In this document: one piece after another, positions 26,450-34,396 of the stretch
Position numbering within the stretch: the first letter of the stretch is position 1
Layout: each line of letters begins with the position of its first letter
Source of the DNA: Streptomyces griseus
GTDB lineage: Bacteria; Actinomycetota; Actinomycetes; Streptomycetales; Streptomycetaceae
Assembly (NCBI RefSeq): GCF_900460065.1
Contig: NZ_UAVD01000039.1
Coordinates: 124,001 to 188,000 of the forward strand
Direction: 5' to 3'
Length of the DNA stretch: 64,000 bases
The notes under the pieces: model-generated
What the model was told of the DNA's origin: nothing
Seen by the model: the letters and a program-made list of their open reading frames with translations, nothing else
The model's database searches: none
Program-made: the position numbers and the translations under genes

Positions 26450-28060
26450 TCAGACCGGGGCCTGCCAGGTGACCGTCGTCGGACGGCCGTCCTCGCCGCG
26501 CCCGTCGTCCGCGACCACCAGCCGCACCCCGCCCCGCCCGTCCGGCAGCCGGACCGTGGCGTCCACCTCCACCTCGATGGCCGACACCCCGGGCCTGCGG
26601 TGCGCGGCGGCCAGCGCCCCGCGCAGGGCGGCCAGCAGCTCCCGCCCCGTCTCCTCGCCCACCAGCGCGTCCACCGCCCCGACGAACCGCACCGACGGCG
26701 GGAAACCCAGCAGGGCCGCCGCGCCCCCGGTCTCCCGCAGCACCCGGCCCCGGAAGGTGCTCGGGGCCCCGGCCGGCGGCTGCTGGAGCGCGAAGATCGC
26801 GGTGCGGACCTCCTGGATGGTGGAGTCCAGCTCGTCCACGGCCCGCCCCAGCAGCTCCCCGGCCTCAACCTCCCCGCCCCGGGCCTCGACCTCCCCGCCC
26901 CCGGCCGCCGCCTCCCCGTGGCCGCCGGCCTCCGCCGAGGTCGCCCGGCGTCGGGTCGACTCCAGCATCATCTCGGTGGCGAAAAGCCGCTGGACCACCA
27001 GATCGTGCAGATCACGGGCGATCCGGTCACGATCCTCGTACACCGCGAGCTGCTCCCGGTCGGCCTGCGCGTCCGCCAGCACCAGGGCCAGGGCCGCCTG
27101 CGAGGCGAACTGGGTCGCCAGCAGCCGGTCCAGCTCCGTGTAGGGCCGCTCGCCGCGCCGCCGGGGCAGTGCGAGCGTGCCGATGAGCCGCCCGCCGCTC
27201 TGCAGGGGCAGCATCATGCTCGGCCCGAAGCGGGAGCGCACGCCGGTGGTCATCCGGGGGTCGGTCGCCGAGTCCTCGACGAAGACCGGTTCGCCGCCGA
27301 GCAGCTGCACCAGCACCGGGGAACCGGGCTCGATCACCGTGCCGACGATGCCCGCCGGATCGTCCGGCGTGGACGCGGTGACGATCTCCATCCCGCCCTC
27401 CTCCGTCGGCTGGAGGATCACCCCGGCCGACGCGCCCGCCAGCACCCGGGCCCGCTCGGCCACCGTCATCAGCGCGTCGGCCGCGTCGGTACCGGTCAGC
27501 AGGGCCGTGGTGACGGCCGCCGCTCCCGCGATCCAGCGCTCGCGCTGCCGGGCCGTCCCGTACAGCCGGGCGTTGCCGATCGCGATGCCCGCCTGGGCGG
27601 CGAGCACCCGCAGCAGGCCGTGATCCGCCTCGTCGAACGGCCCCGACGGCTTCCCGGCGACGCAGAGCTCCCCGAAGACCTCGGTGTGGACCAGGATCGG
27701 CGCCCGCAACGAGTCGCGCGCCGGGGGAGGGCCGGGCACACCGCCTTCCCGGCTCTCCCGGCTCTCCCGGCCCTCCTCGGCCAGGGCGGCCGGCCCCGCG
27801 GACGAGTCGTCGGGGAAGAGGCCGGGACGCTGCCGCTCCGCCTCCGTCATCCCGGCGGTGTACAGCGCCTCGACCCGGTCCCGGTCCGGGTCCAGCACCC
27901 CGAGCGCCCCGTGGCGGGCCCCGGTGAGAGCGGTGGAGGCGTCCACGATCTGCTGGAGGGTGGAGCCCAGCTCCAGATCGCTGCCGACGTTGAGGACCGC
28001 CTCCAGGAGCACCGGCAGCCGCCCGGCCCCGGACGGGTCCGGCCGCCCGGGCTCCGTCAT
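26450..28060 (-). CDS. GAF-domain sensor kinase (DevS-like) with degenerate ATPase domain
   Basis: This protein of about 536 residues has two GAF domains (about 25-170 and 195-340) and a HisKA_3 dimerisation helix with the phospho-acceptor His in RDRIARDLHDLVVQRLF (about 375). A Gly/Glu-rich insert with repeated GGEVEA units follows. The expected HATPase_c domain is abnormal. The N-box segment reads LRGALAAAHRRPGVSAIEV, without the usual Asn, and after VVADDGRGED the chain jumps to TTVTWQAPV with no G2 box. ATP binding is therefore doubtful. The start at ATG 28060 is preferred. A TTG at 28120 would overlap mbl by 11 nt. No partner response regulator is adjacent. Confidence 0.83.
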   Translation of the reverse strand: MTEPGRPDPSGAGRLPVLLEAVLNVGSDLELGSTLQQIVDASTALTGARHGALGVLDPDRDRVEALYTAGMTEAERQRPGLFPDDSSAGPAALAEEGRESRESREGGVPGPPPARDSLRAPILVHTEVFGELCVAGKPSGPFDEADHGLLRVLAAQAGIAIGNARLYGTARQRERWIAGAAAVTTALLTGTDAADALMTVAERARVLAGASAGVILQPTEEGGMEIVTASTPDDPAGIVGTVIEPGSPVLVQLLGGEPVFVEDSATDPRMTTGVRSRFGPSMMLPLQSGGRLIGTLALPRRRGERPYTELDRLLATQFASQAALALVLADAQADREQLAVYEDRDRIARDLHDLVVQRLFATEMMLESTRRRATSAEAGGHGEAAAGGGEVEARGGEVEAGELLGRAVDELDSTIQEVRTAIFALQQPPAGAPSTFRGRVLRETGGAAALLGFPPSVRFVGAVDALVGEETGRELLAALRGALAAAHRRPGVSAIEVEVDATVRLPDGRGGVRLVVADDGRGEDGRPTTVTWQAPV

Positions 28061-28109
28061 CCGCGCCGTCCGCGCGGGCCGCTCCACCGCCCGGTCCGTA
28101 CCGACGCGC

Positions 28110-29147
28110 TCACCCCGCAAGCGGGTTGAGGACCATCGGCTGGATCTTGCCGTCCAGCATCGCGCCCAGACCGAGCACCGAGCAGACGTCGGGACGCTCG
28201 GCGATGTGCACCGGCATCCCGGTCGCGTCGCGCAGCATCTGGTCGAGGCCCGGCAGCAGGGCGCTGCCGCCCACCATCATGATCCCCCGGTCCGCGAGGT
28301 CGGCCACCAGGTCCGGCGGGCAGTCGCGGAGCACCTTGCCCACCCCGTCGAGCACCGCGGTGAGCGGCGTGTGGATGGCCTGCCGTACGGCGGCGGTGTC
28401 GACCTGCACCGACCTGGCCAGGCCGGTCGCCACGTCCCGGCCGTGGATCTCGGTGAGGGCGGGGCCGGTCAGCTGGAGGCCGTTGCCGTGCAGCGCCAGC
28501 TGGAGCGGGCGCACGGACTGGCTCGGGAGCAGCAGCTCGTGGTGCTGGCGCAGATGCTGGATGATCGCCTCGTCGATCGCGTTGCCGCCCACCGGGATCC
28601 GGACGGCGGTCACGATCGAGCCGAGCGAGAGCACCGCGATCTGGGTGGTGGCGGCCCCGCACACCATGATCATGGTGGCGGTCGGCTGCTCGACCGGCAG
28701 CCCGCAGCCCACGGCCGCCGCGATCAGGGTGTCCACCAGCTCGACCCGGCGGGCGCCGAGCCCGACCAGGGTCTCCACGGTCGCGCGCTGGGCCAGCGGA
28801 TCGGCCTCGTGCGGGGTGCAGGCCGCGGCCCGCAGCCGGGGCTTGCGGCGCAGCTGGCGGCGGAGCTTGTCGCCCAGCAGATGGCGCAGCATCCGCTGGG
28901 CCATCTCGATGTCGACGACGGTGCCCCCGGAGACCGGCCGGGCCACCCGGATGTACGCGGGGGTGCGCCCGGTCATCTGCTCGGCGAGCGCGCCGACGGC
29001 GATGAGGGAGCCGGTACGGGTGTTGACGGCGGCGACGCTCGGCTCGTCGACGACGAGGCCGAGCCCCTTGACGTACACCCGGGTCCTCGCGGCCCCGAGG
29101 TCGACGGCGACATGGCAACGCTGCAACTGCTCAAGGCTGACGGTCAC
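28110..29147 (-). CDS. mbl: MreB-like actin homologue (Mbl)
   Basis: This 345-residue protein of the MreB/FtsA actin-like fold has the phosphate-1 loop VAVDLGAARTRVYVKG (about 13-28), EPSVAAVNTRTG, the phosphate-2 motif MIMVCGAATTQIAVLSLG and the adenosine motif IMMVGGSALLPGLDQML. Streptomyces have several such paralogues with roles in spore-wall formation. The position next to the matB region matches the Mbl-type gene, so I use that symbol. Compared with classical MreB it is divergent, with Arg/Lys-rich DKLRRQLRRKPRLRAAAC around 95-110. It stands directly upstream of the GAF kinase in the same direction. Confidence 0.82.
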   Translation of the reverse strand: MTVSLEQLQRCHVAVDLGAARTRVYVKGLGLVVDEPSVAAVNTRTGSLIAVGALAEQMTGRTPAYIRVARPVSGGTVVDIEMAQRMLRHLLGDKLRRQLRRKPRLRAAACTPHEADPLAQRATVETLVGLGARRVELVDTLIAAAVGCGLPVEQPTATMIMVCGAATTQIAVLSLGSIVTAVRIPVGGNAIDEAIIQHLRQHHELLLPSQSVRPLQLALHGNGLQLTGPALTEIHGRDVATGLARSVQVDTAAVRQAIHTPLTAVLDGVGKVLRDCPPDLVADLADRGIMMVGGSALLPGLDQMLRDATGMPVHIAERPDVCSVLGLGAMLDGKIQPMVLNPLAG

Positions 29148-29281
29148 GGCGGTTCTCCCGAGCGCGCGGATGGAGGGGGCACCGGCGGCGGCCGGTCTCT
29201 CCCGACAACTCTGGCGCTGTCCGGCCGGTCGCGCGCGTTGGGATGCGCCGTCGGGGGAGCAGGAGCTGACGGCGTCTCAGC

Positions 29282-29851
29282 TCAGCGGCCCGGAAGCAGC
29301 CGCTGGAACAGGCCCCAGGTGAACTCCGTGATCCGCTCCCCGCCGGTGGCCGGATCGGTGACGGCCAGCGACCACCGGGTCGGAGCGCTGCCCTCCATCG
29401 GCCGGGCCGGGGGAAAGGCGCGGGCCGCCTCGTCCACGGTGCAGGACCACGGGAGCAGCGCGTCCGGTGAGGTGAGCTCCGGTCCGGCCGCGCCGGGGGC
29501 CCGCACCAGCCACGCGTTCCACACGGCCCCGCCGGGCCCGGCCAGCACCTCGAACCGCAGGTCCGGCCAGAGCGGCACGGGCCACAGCAGCGCCTCGCAC
29601 TCCAGGTCCCCGACCCGGCGCGGCAGGACCGCCTCCGGTTCACCGAGCACCGAGCGGTAGCGCCGCAGCGATCCCCGTCCCCGGGGCGCCCGGACCATGG
29701 CCTGCCAGCGGCGGTTGGCCTCCCGCATGTCGGCGATGGAGGCGCTCAGCTCGAGCCGGGCCTCCTCGACCAGGCCGGGCTGGTGGTCGGCCATCCGGCG
29801 CAGCAGGACGAGCTGGAACTGGAGGGGGCCGAAGGGGGCGGGAGCGGTCAT
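29282..29851 (-). CDS. uncharacterised 189-residue protein
   Basis: No catalytic motif or membrane segment is visible. The N-terminal half is helical (QFQLVLLRRMADHQPGLVEE, then SIADMREANRRWQAMVRAP). The C-terminal half is richer in Trp and Pro (WSCTVDEAARAFPPARPMEG, then GERITEFTWGLFQRLL). ATG 29851 is chosen because GGAGG lies 9 nt upstream. It sits just upstream of mbl and faces away from the zinc-ribbon gene. The 134-bp gap to mbl has no clear promoter, so co-transcription with mbl is possible. Function unknown. Confidence 0.75.
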   Translation of the reverse strand: MTAPAPFGPLQFQLVLLRRMADHQPGLVEEARLELSASIADMREANRRWQAMVRAPRGRGSLRRYRSVLGEPEAVLPRRVGDLECEALLWPVPLWPDLRFEVLAGPGGAVWNAWLVRAPGAAGPELTSPDALLPWSCTVDEAARAFPPARPMEGSAPTRWSLAVTDPATGGERITEFTWGLFQRLLPGR

Positions 29852-29975
29852 GCCGCCCATCCTCCCGTGTGTCAGGCGTATCGGACCGGCCGTCACCGGA
29901 ATCCGATCTTCCTCACAGGATCCTCACCTGTGCGGCTTCCCTGTCCGTTCCGCGCCCGCCTAACCTGCGGGCGCC

Positions 29976-30749
29976 ATGGATTACTGCCACCCGTGCCGAC
30001 GGCATCTCAACGGAGCCCTGGCCTGCGCCGGGTGCGGTACGCCCGCCGAGGCGCTGGGCCCCTTCGCCGTGCCCGCCCCGGACGTGCGCGACCCGTCGGA
30101 CGGGGCCGCGCCGCCGGACGGGACGGCCGCGCCCGCCGACCCGGGAACCCCCCGGCGGGCTGCCCGGCGCGGTGCCGGAGACCCGCGCGACCTGCGTACC
30201 GGCCGTGTCCGCCCCGGCCGGCGGCGGGCCCGCGGCGGCCACCGTCGGTGCGGCCGGACCGTCCTGTTCGGCGTCCTCGGGCTGCTCCTCGCGGCGGGCG
30301 CCCTGAGCCTGGCGGAGTCGGCCAGGGAGCCCGGGCGGGACGACACCGCCGCCGACTTCGTACGCGAGTCCCCGTCCGACCCCTCCGGGCCGCCGCCGCC
30401 GTCGCGGGAGCGGCCCGCCGAGGAGCCCCGCGACCCCGTCCCGGTCGGCTCCCGGGCCGGGGCGACCACGGGCCCCGCGACGGACGCCTCGCCGGCCGGT
30501 ACGCGCCGCGGGAACCCCTCGCGGTCGCCGGGCCCCGAAGCCTCGGCCACCGGCGGACCCACCGCCTCCCCGGACCCCGATGCCGCGGACCCGTCCGGCG
30601 TCCCCGACAGCCCGCCCGCCGACCCGCCGGAACCGGACGATCCGCGGGAGTCGACCACCGCGCCCGCACCCCCGCCGCCCCCGGCGGAACCGACGCCCGC
30701 CCCCACGCCGTCCCCGACCTGCACCCGCTTCCTGTGGTGGTGCGCGTAG
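29976..30749 (+). CDS. zinc-ribbon, single-TM, Pro/Ser-rich surface protein
   Basis: This 257-residue protein starts with a small zinc-ribbon-like CxxC pair (YCHPCRRH and CAGCGT, residues 3-22). An Arg-rich stretch and one membrane helix follow (GRTVLFGVLGLLLAAGALSL, about 93-112), then a long Pro/Ser/Asp-rich disordered tail of about 120 residues that ends in CTRFLWWCA with two Cys residues. The cytoplasmic ribbon and exported tail suggest a membrane-tethered adaptor. TAACCT 9 nt before the ATG resembles a -10, so the mRNA has almost no leader. It converges on the MarR gene with a 9-bp gap. Confidence 0.7.
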   Translation: MDYCHPCRRHLNGALACAGCGTPAEALGPFAVPAPDVRDPSDGAAPPDGTAAPADPGTPRRAARRGAGDPRDLRTGRVRPGRRRARGGHRRCGRTVLFGVLGLLLAAGALSLAESAREPGRDDTAADFVRESPSDPSGPPPPSRERPAEEPRDPVPVGSRAGATTGPATDASPAGTRRGNPSRSPGPEASATGGPTASPDPDAADPSGVPDSPPADPPEPDDPRESTTAPAPPPPPAEPTPAPTPSPTCTRFLWWCA

Positions 30750-30758
30750 GTACGGCGG

Positions 30759-31187
30759 TCAGTCGGCCTCGCCCAGCATCCGGCGCAGCAGGTCCCGCAG
30801 GAGGGCGCGCTCGGCGTCGGAGAGCCCGGCCAGCGGCTCCCGGGCGAAGTCCAGCGCGTCCCGCAGCTCACGGGCCGTGCGCCGGCCCTTCTCGGTCGCG
30901 GCGGCCAGCTTGATCCGCCGGTCGGCCGGATCGGGCCTGCGCTCGACCAGTTCCCGGGTCTCCAGCCGGTCGATGATCCCGGTGACGTTCGACGGCTCGC
31001 ACTTCAGCCTGAGGGCGATCTTCCGCATCGGCAGGGGCTCCAGCGAGAGCAGCCCGAGCACCCGCGCCTGCGCCCCGGTGAGGGAGTGTTCGGCGGCGGC
31101 CCGGTCGTACTCCTCGTGGTAGCGCGCCACGACGGCGCCGATGAGCTCGACGACCTCGAGGGTCAGGGGGTCTGTGCGAGTGGCCAT
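30759..31187 (-). CDS. MarR-family transcriptional regulator
   Basis: This 142-residue winged-helix regulator has LTGAQARVLGLLSLEPLPMR, then KIALRLKCEPSNVTGIIDRLE (recognition helix) and the wing VERRPDPADRRIKLAAATEKG. It lacks the N-terminal redox Cys that marks OhrR; its single Cys lies in the helix-turn-helix. TACGCT ends 7 nt before the ATG and no ribosome site is present, so it is probably leaderless. It is divergent from the NADP-dependent oxidoreductase gene, with dyads in the gap, so it probably represses that gene and itself. The ligand is unknown. Confidence 0.93.
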   Translation of the reverse strand: MATRTDPLTLEVVELIGAVVARYHEEYDRAAAEHSLTGAQARVLGLLSLEPLPMRKIALRLKCEPSNVTGIIDRLETRELVERRPDPADRRIKLAAATEKGRRTARELRDALDFAREPLAGLSDAERALLRDLLRRMLGEAD

Positions 31188-31209
31188 GGGGCACAGCGTA
31201 CCGATTTAC

Positions 31210-31255
31210 TTGACATCATGAAATATTCAGGAGCATGGTTGTTTCATGTCATGAA
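31210..31255. promoter_or_regulatory. candidate MarR operators in the divergent gap
   Basis: TTCATGTCATGAA (31243-31255) is a perfect dyad around a central T. The related TTGACATCATGAAA (31210-31223) contains the same TCATGAA half and a TTGACA that can serve as -35 for the oxidoreductase gene. The surrounding DNA is strikingly A/T-rich for this genome. Confidence 0.55.
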
Positions 31256-31319
31256 GCTTTTCGCGCCGTCGGGCGCGGAGGCACACCCCCTCGTATGACA
31301 TTGAGGAGAACCCGAGCCC

Positions 31320-32339
31320 ATGTCTGCCGCACTTCCCACGTCCAGCCGTGAATGGCACCTGGTCGCCCGCCCGCACGGCTGGCCCAGGGCCGAGGACTTC
31401 GCGCTGCGCGAGGCCGAGGTCGCCGCGCCGGCCGAGGGCCGCGTCCTCGTCCGCAACACCCACTTCTCGGTCGACCCGTACATGCGCGGCCGGATGAACG
31501 ACGTCAAGTCCTACACCCCGCCCTTCAAGCTCGACCACCCCATGGACGGCGGCGCGGTCGGCGAGGTCATCGCCTCGAACGCCGAGGGCTTCGCCGTCGG
31601 CGACCACGTCCTGCACGGCCTCGGCTGGCGCGAGATCGCCGACGTGCCCGCGAAGCACGCCGTCAAGGTCGACCCCGGCCTCGCCCCGCTCTCCGCCTAC
31701 CTCGGCGTGCTCGGCATGACCGGACTCACCGCCTACGCGGGCCTGTTCGACGTCGCCTCCTTCCAGGAGGGCGACGCGGTCTTCGTCTCCGGCGCGGCCG
31801 GCGCCGTCGGCAGCCAGGTCGGCCAGATGGCGAAGCTCAAGGGCGCCTCCCGGGTCATCGGCTCCGCCGGATCCGACGAGAAGGTCAAGCTCCTCACCGA
31901 GGAGTACGGCTTCGACGCCGCGTTCAACTACAAGAACGGGCCGGTCCGCGACCAGCTCAGGGAAGCCGCCCCCGACGGCATCGACGTCTACTTCGACAAC
32001 GTCGGCGGCGAGCACCTGGAAGCCGCGATCTCCTCGTTCAACGTGCACGGCCGCGCCACCATCTGCGGCATGATCGCCCAGTACAACGCGACCGAGCCGA
32101 CCCCGGGCCCGAGCAACATGGCGCTGATCATCGGCAAGCGGCTGCGCCTGACCGGCATGCTCGTCGGCGACCACGCCGACCTCCAGCCCCAGTTCGTCCG
32201 GGAGGTCGCCGGCTGGCTGGCCTCGGGCGAGCTGAAGTACCGGGAGACCACGGTCGAGGGCATCGAGAACGGCTACGACGCGTTCGTCGGACTCCTGCGC
32301 GGCGAGAACACCGGGAAGATGATCGTCTCCCTGGTCTGA
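31320..32339 (+). CDS. NADP-dependent MDR-family oxidoreductase (CurA-like)
   Basis: This 339-residue medium-chain reductase is of the zinc-free PTGR/CurA type. It has NTHFSVDPYMRGRMND near the N-terminus, LGVLGMTGLTAYAGLFDVAS, the nucleotide loop VFVSGAAGAVGSQVGQMAKL (about 155-174) and IDVYFDNVGGEHLEAAI. Members reduce the double bond of alpha,beta-unsaturated aldehydes and ketones and often act in oxidative or electrophile stress. GAGGAG lies 10 nt before the ATG. The divergent MarR gene is the likely local regulator, and ohr follows downstream, consistent with a stress module. Confidence 0.93.
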   Translation: MSAALPTSSREWHLVARPHGWPRAEDFALREAEVAAPAEGRVLVRNTHFSVDPYMRGRMNDVKSYTPPFKLDHPMDGGAVGEVIASNAEGFAVGDHVLHGLGWREIADVPAKHAVKVDPGLAPLSAYLGVLGMTGLTAYAGLFDVASFQEGDAVFVSGAAGAVGSQVGQMAKLKGASRVIGSAGSDEKVKLLTEEYGFDAAFNYKNGPVRDQLREAAPDGIDVYFDNVGGEHLEAAISSFNVHGRATICGMIAQYNATEPTPGPSNMALIIGKRLRLTGMLVGDHADLQPQFVREVAGWLASGELKYRETTVEGIENGYDAFVGLLRGENTGKMIVSLV

Positions 32340-32440
32340 CCCGCTCCCCGCCGGTCGCCCTCACGCGTTAGGCTCGTCCGCAGGCCGCCGCGGTCCGTGG
32401 GCGCGAGTCGCGGCGCACCAACAGGAGGAATCCTCACACC

Positions 32441-32869
32441 ATGACCATCCAGAAGATCGACGTCGCCTACACCGCCGTCGCCACCGCCGAGAACGGCCGC
32501 GACGGACGGGTCTCCTCCGACGACGGCCTGCTCGACGTCGTCGTCAACCCGCCCAAGGCCATGGGCGGCAGCGGTGCCGGCACCAACCCCGAGCAGCTCT
32601 TCGCGGCCGGCTACAGCGCCTGCTTCCAGGGCGCGCTGGGCGTCGTCGCCCGCCAGGAGAAGGCCGACATCTCCGGCTCGACCGTGACGGCTTCGGTCTC
32701 CATCGGCAAGACGGAGGCCGGCGGCTTCGGCCTGGAGGTCGCGATCAGCGCCTCCATCCCGAACGTCGACGCCGCCACCGCGCAGGCGCTCATCGAGAAG
32801 GCCCACCAGGTCTGCCCGTACTCGAACGCCACCCGCGGCAACATCAAGGTCGAGCTCTCGGTCGCCTGA
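32441..32869 (+). CDS. ohr: organic hydroperoxide resistance protein, Ohr/OsmC family
   Basis: This 142-residue thiol peroxidase has both catalytic cysteines in place: Cys61 in YSACFQGAL and Cys125 in AHQVCPYSNATRGN. It detoxifies organic and lipid hydroperoxides in the cytoplasm, normally recycled by a lipoylated protein. AGGAGG precedes the ATG, and a -10-like TAGGCT lies at 32369-32374. Ohr genes are usually paired with a redox-sensing OhrR. The nearby MarR lacks the sensor Cys, so regulation here may differ. A strong terminator follows. Confidence 0.95.
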   Translation: MTIQKIDVAYTAVATAENGRDGRVSSDDGLLDVVVNPPKAMGGSGAGTNPEQLFAAGYSACFQGALGVVARQEKADISGSTVTASVSIGKTEAGGFGLEVAISASIPNVDAATAQALIEKAHQVCPYSNATRGNIKVELSVA

Positions 32870-32887
32870 CCGGTCAGCGCTCGCGCG

Positions 32888-32921
32888 CGAGGGCCGCACC
32901 CCACCCGGGGTGCGGCCCTCG
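32888..32921. terminator. terminator hairpin downstream of ohr, 15-bp stem
   Basis: CGAGGGCCGCACCCC (32888-32902) pairs perfectly with GGGGTGCGGCCCTCG (32907-32921) across a 4-nt loop, between ohr and the EI24 gene. Confidence 0.85.
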
Positions 32922-32953
32922 CCGTTCCCCGGCACGCCAGTACCCTGGCGCCC

Positions 32954-33769
32954 ATGAGTGATCTCGGGGCGGGCTTCGGCTACTTGATGAAGGGGCAACG
33001 CTGGGTTGCCCACCACGGACGCTGGTTCGGATTCGGGCTCCTGCCCGGGCTCGTCACCCTCGTCATCTACGCCGGAGCGCTGGTCGGACTCGGCTACGGG
33101 GCCGACGACCTCGTCGGCTGGGCGACCCCGTTCGCCGACGACTGGTCCTCGCCCTGGCAGGGCATCCTGCGCACCGGGCTGACCGCACTCGTCTTCGTCT
33201 TCGGCCTGTTCCTCGCGGTCATCACCTTCACCGCCGTCACCCTCCTGGTCGGCCAGCCCTTCTACGAGTCGCTCTCCGAGGAGGTCGACCGCAGCGAGGG
33301 CGGCGACGTCCCCGAGTCCGGACTGCCGCTCTGGCGCGAACTGTGGATCTCCGCCCGCGACTCCGTGCGCATCCTGCTGCGCGTCGCCCTGTACGGGATC
33401 ATCCTCTTCGCCTGCGGTTTCATCCCCGTCGTCGGGCAGACCGTGGTCCCCGCGATCGGCTTCTGCGTCTCCGGCTACTTCCTGGCCGAGGAGCTGACCG
33501 CCGTCGCCCTCCAGCGCCGCGGCATGGTCCTGAGGGACCGCCTCGTCCTGCTGCGCGGCCGCCGGATGCTGGTGCTCGGCTTCGGCGTCCCGCTGACCCT
33601 GGCCTTCCTCGTCCCGTTCGTCGCGGTGTTCCTGATGCCGGGAGCCGTCGCCGGGGCCACCCTCCTCGCCCGCGACCTGGTGGACCCGGACGCGGCCCCG
33701 GACCCGGGCCCCGGGCCCTCCGCCGCCGACAGCGGCGGCGCACCGGCCCCCCGGGCGTGGTCCGCGTGA
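32954..33769 (+). CDS. EI24/CysZ-family integral membrane protein
   Basis: This 271-residue protein has about four to six membrane helices and the EI24/CysZ layout: GFGYLMKGQRWVAHHGRWFG at the N-terminus, LLVGQPFYESLSEEVD in the conserved loop and FIPVVGQTVVPAIGFCVSGY later. CysZ relatives carry sulfate, but actinobacterial members are uncharacterised. The tail is Pro/Ala-rich. TACCCT ends 7 nt before the ATG and there is no ribosome site, so translation is probably leaderless. It overlaps the LysE-type gene by 4 nt (GTGA). Confidence 0.85.
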   Translation: MSDLGAGFGYLMKGQRWVAHHGRWFGFGLLPGLVTLVIYAGALVGLGYGADDLVGWATPFADDWSSPWQGILRTGLTALVFVFGLFLAVITFTAVTLLVGQPFYESLSEEVDRSEGGDVPESGLPLWRELWISARDSVRILLRVALYGIILFACGFIPVVGQTVVPAIGFCVSGYFLAEELTAVALQRRGMVLRDRLVLLRGRRMLVLGFGVPLTLAFLVPFVAVFLMPGAVAGATLLARDLVDPDAAPDPGPGPSAADSGGAPAPRAWSA

Positions 33770-34374
33770 CCGAACTGCTGGCGGTCGCCGCCATCACCGT
33801 CCTCGCGGTCGTCTCCCCGGGCGCCGACTTCGCCATGGTCGTGCGCAACAGCTATCTGTACGGGCGCACCACCGGCGTCCTCGCGGCCACCGGCGTCGCC
33901 GCGGGCGTCCTGGTCCACGTCACGTACACGATGCTCGGCGTCGGGCTGCTCATCGCCTCCTCCACCGCCCTGTTCACCGCGGTCAAGCTGGCCGGAGCCG
34001 CCTATCTGATCTCCATCGGGATCCGCACCTTCCTGGCCCGCGCCGACCTCGACGTCGACCTGACGGACCGGCCGGGGCTCTCCCCGTTCGGGGCCCTGCG
34101 CAGCGGCTTCCTGACCAACGCCCTCAACCCGAAGACGACCCTGTTCGTCGTCGCGACCTTCACCCAGGTCGTCGGGCCCGGCACCGCCCTGTGGCAGCAG
34201 GCGGGCTACGGCCTGTTCATGTCCGCCGCCCACCTCGGCTGGTTCGCCCTGGTCGCTTTGTTCTTCTCGCACTCCAGGCTGCGCGGGGCGATGCTGCGCC
34301 GCCAGAAGGCGCTCAACCGGTCGATCGGCTCGGTCCTGGTCGGCCTCGGCGTCACCCTGGGCCTGGCCCGCTGA
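33766..34374 (+). CDS. LysE/RhtB-family amino-acid exporter
   Basis: This 202-residue exporter has about six hydrophobic helices and the LysE signature SPGADFAMVVRNSYLYGRTT near residues 17-36, with GFLTNALNPKTTLFVVATF in the middle. Family members export lysine, homoserine, threonine or related compounds. The GTG start at 33766 overlaps the EI24 stop (GTGA), so the two are co-translated. The substrate is unknown. Confidence 0.9.
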   Translation: MTELLAVAAITVLAVVSPGADFAMVVRNSYLYGRTTGVLAATGVAAGVLVHVTYTMLGVGLLIASSTALFTAVKLAGAAYLISIGIRTFLARADLDVDLTDRPGLSPFGALRSGFLTNALNPKTTLFVVATFTQVVGPGTALWQQAGYGLFMSAAHLGWFALVALFFSHSRLRGAMLRRQKALNRSIGSVLVGLGVTLGLAR

Positions 34375-34396
34375 GCGGAGCGCGCGGCAGGCGGCC

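Noticed and set aside
30759..31187. MarR gene as a canonical OhrR
   Set aside because: The N-terminal redox Cys typical of OhrR is absent, so only the general family name is used.
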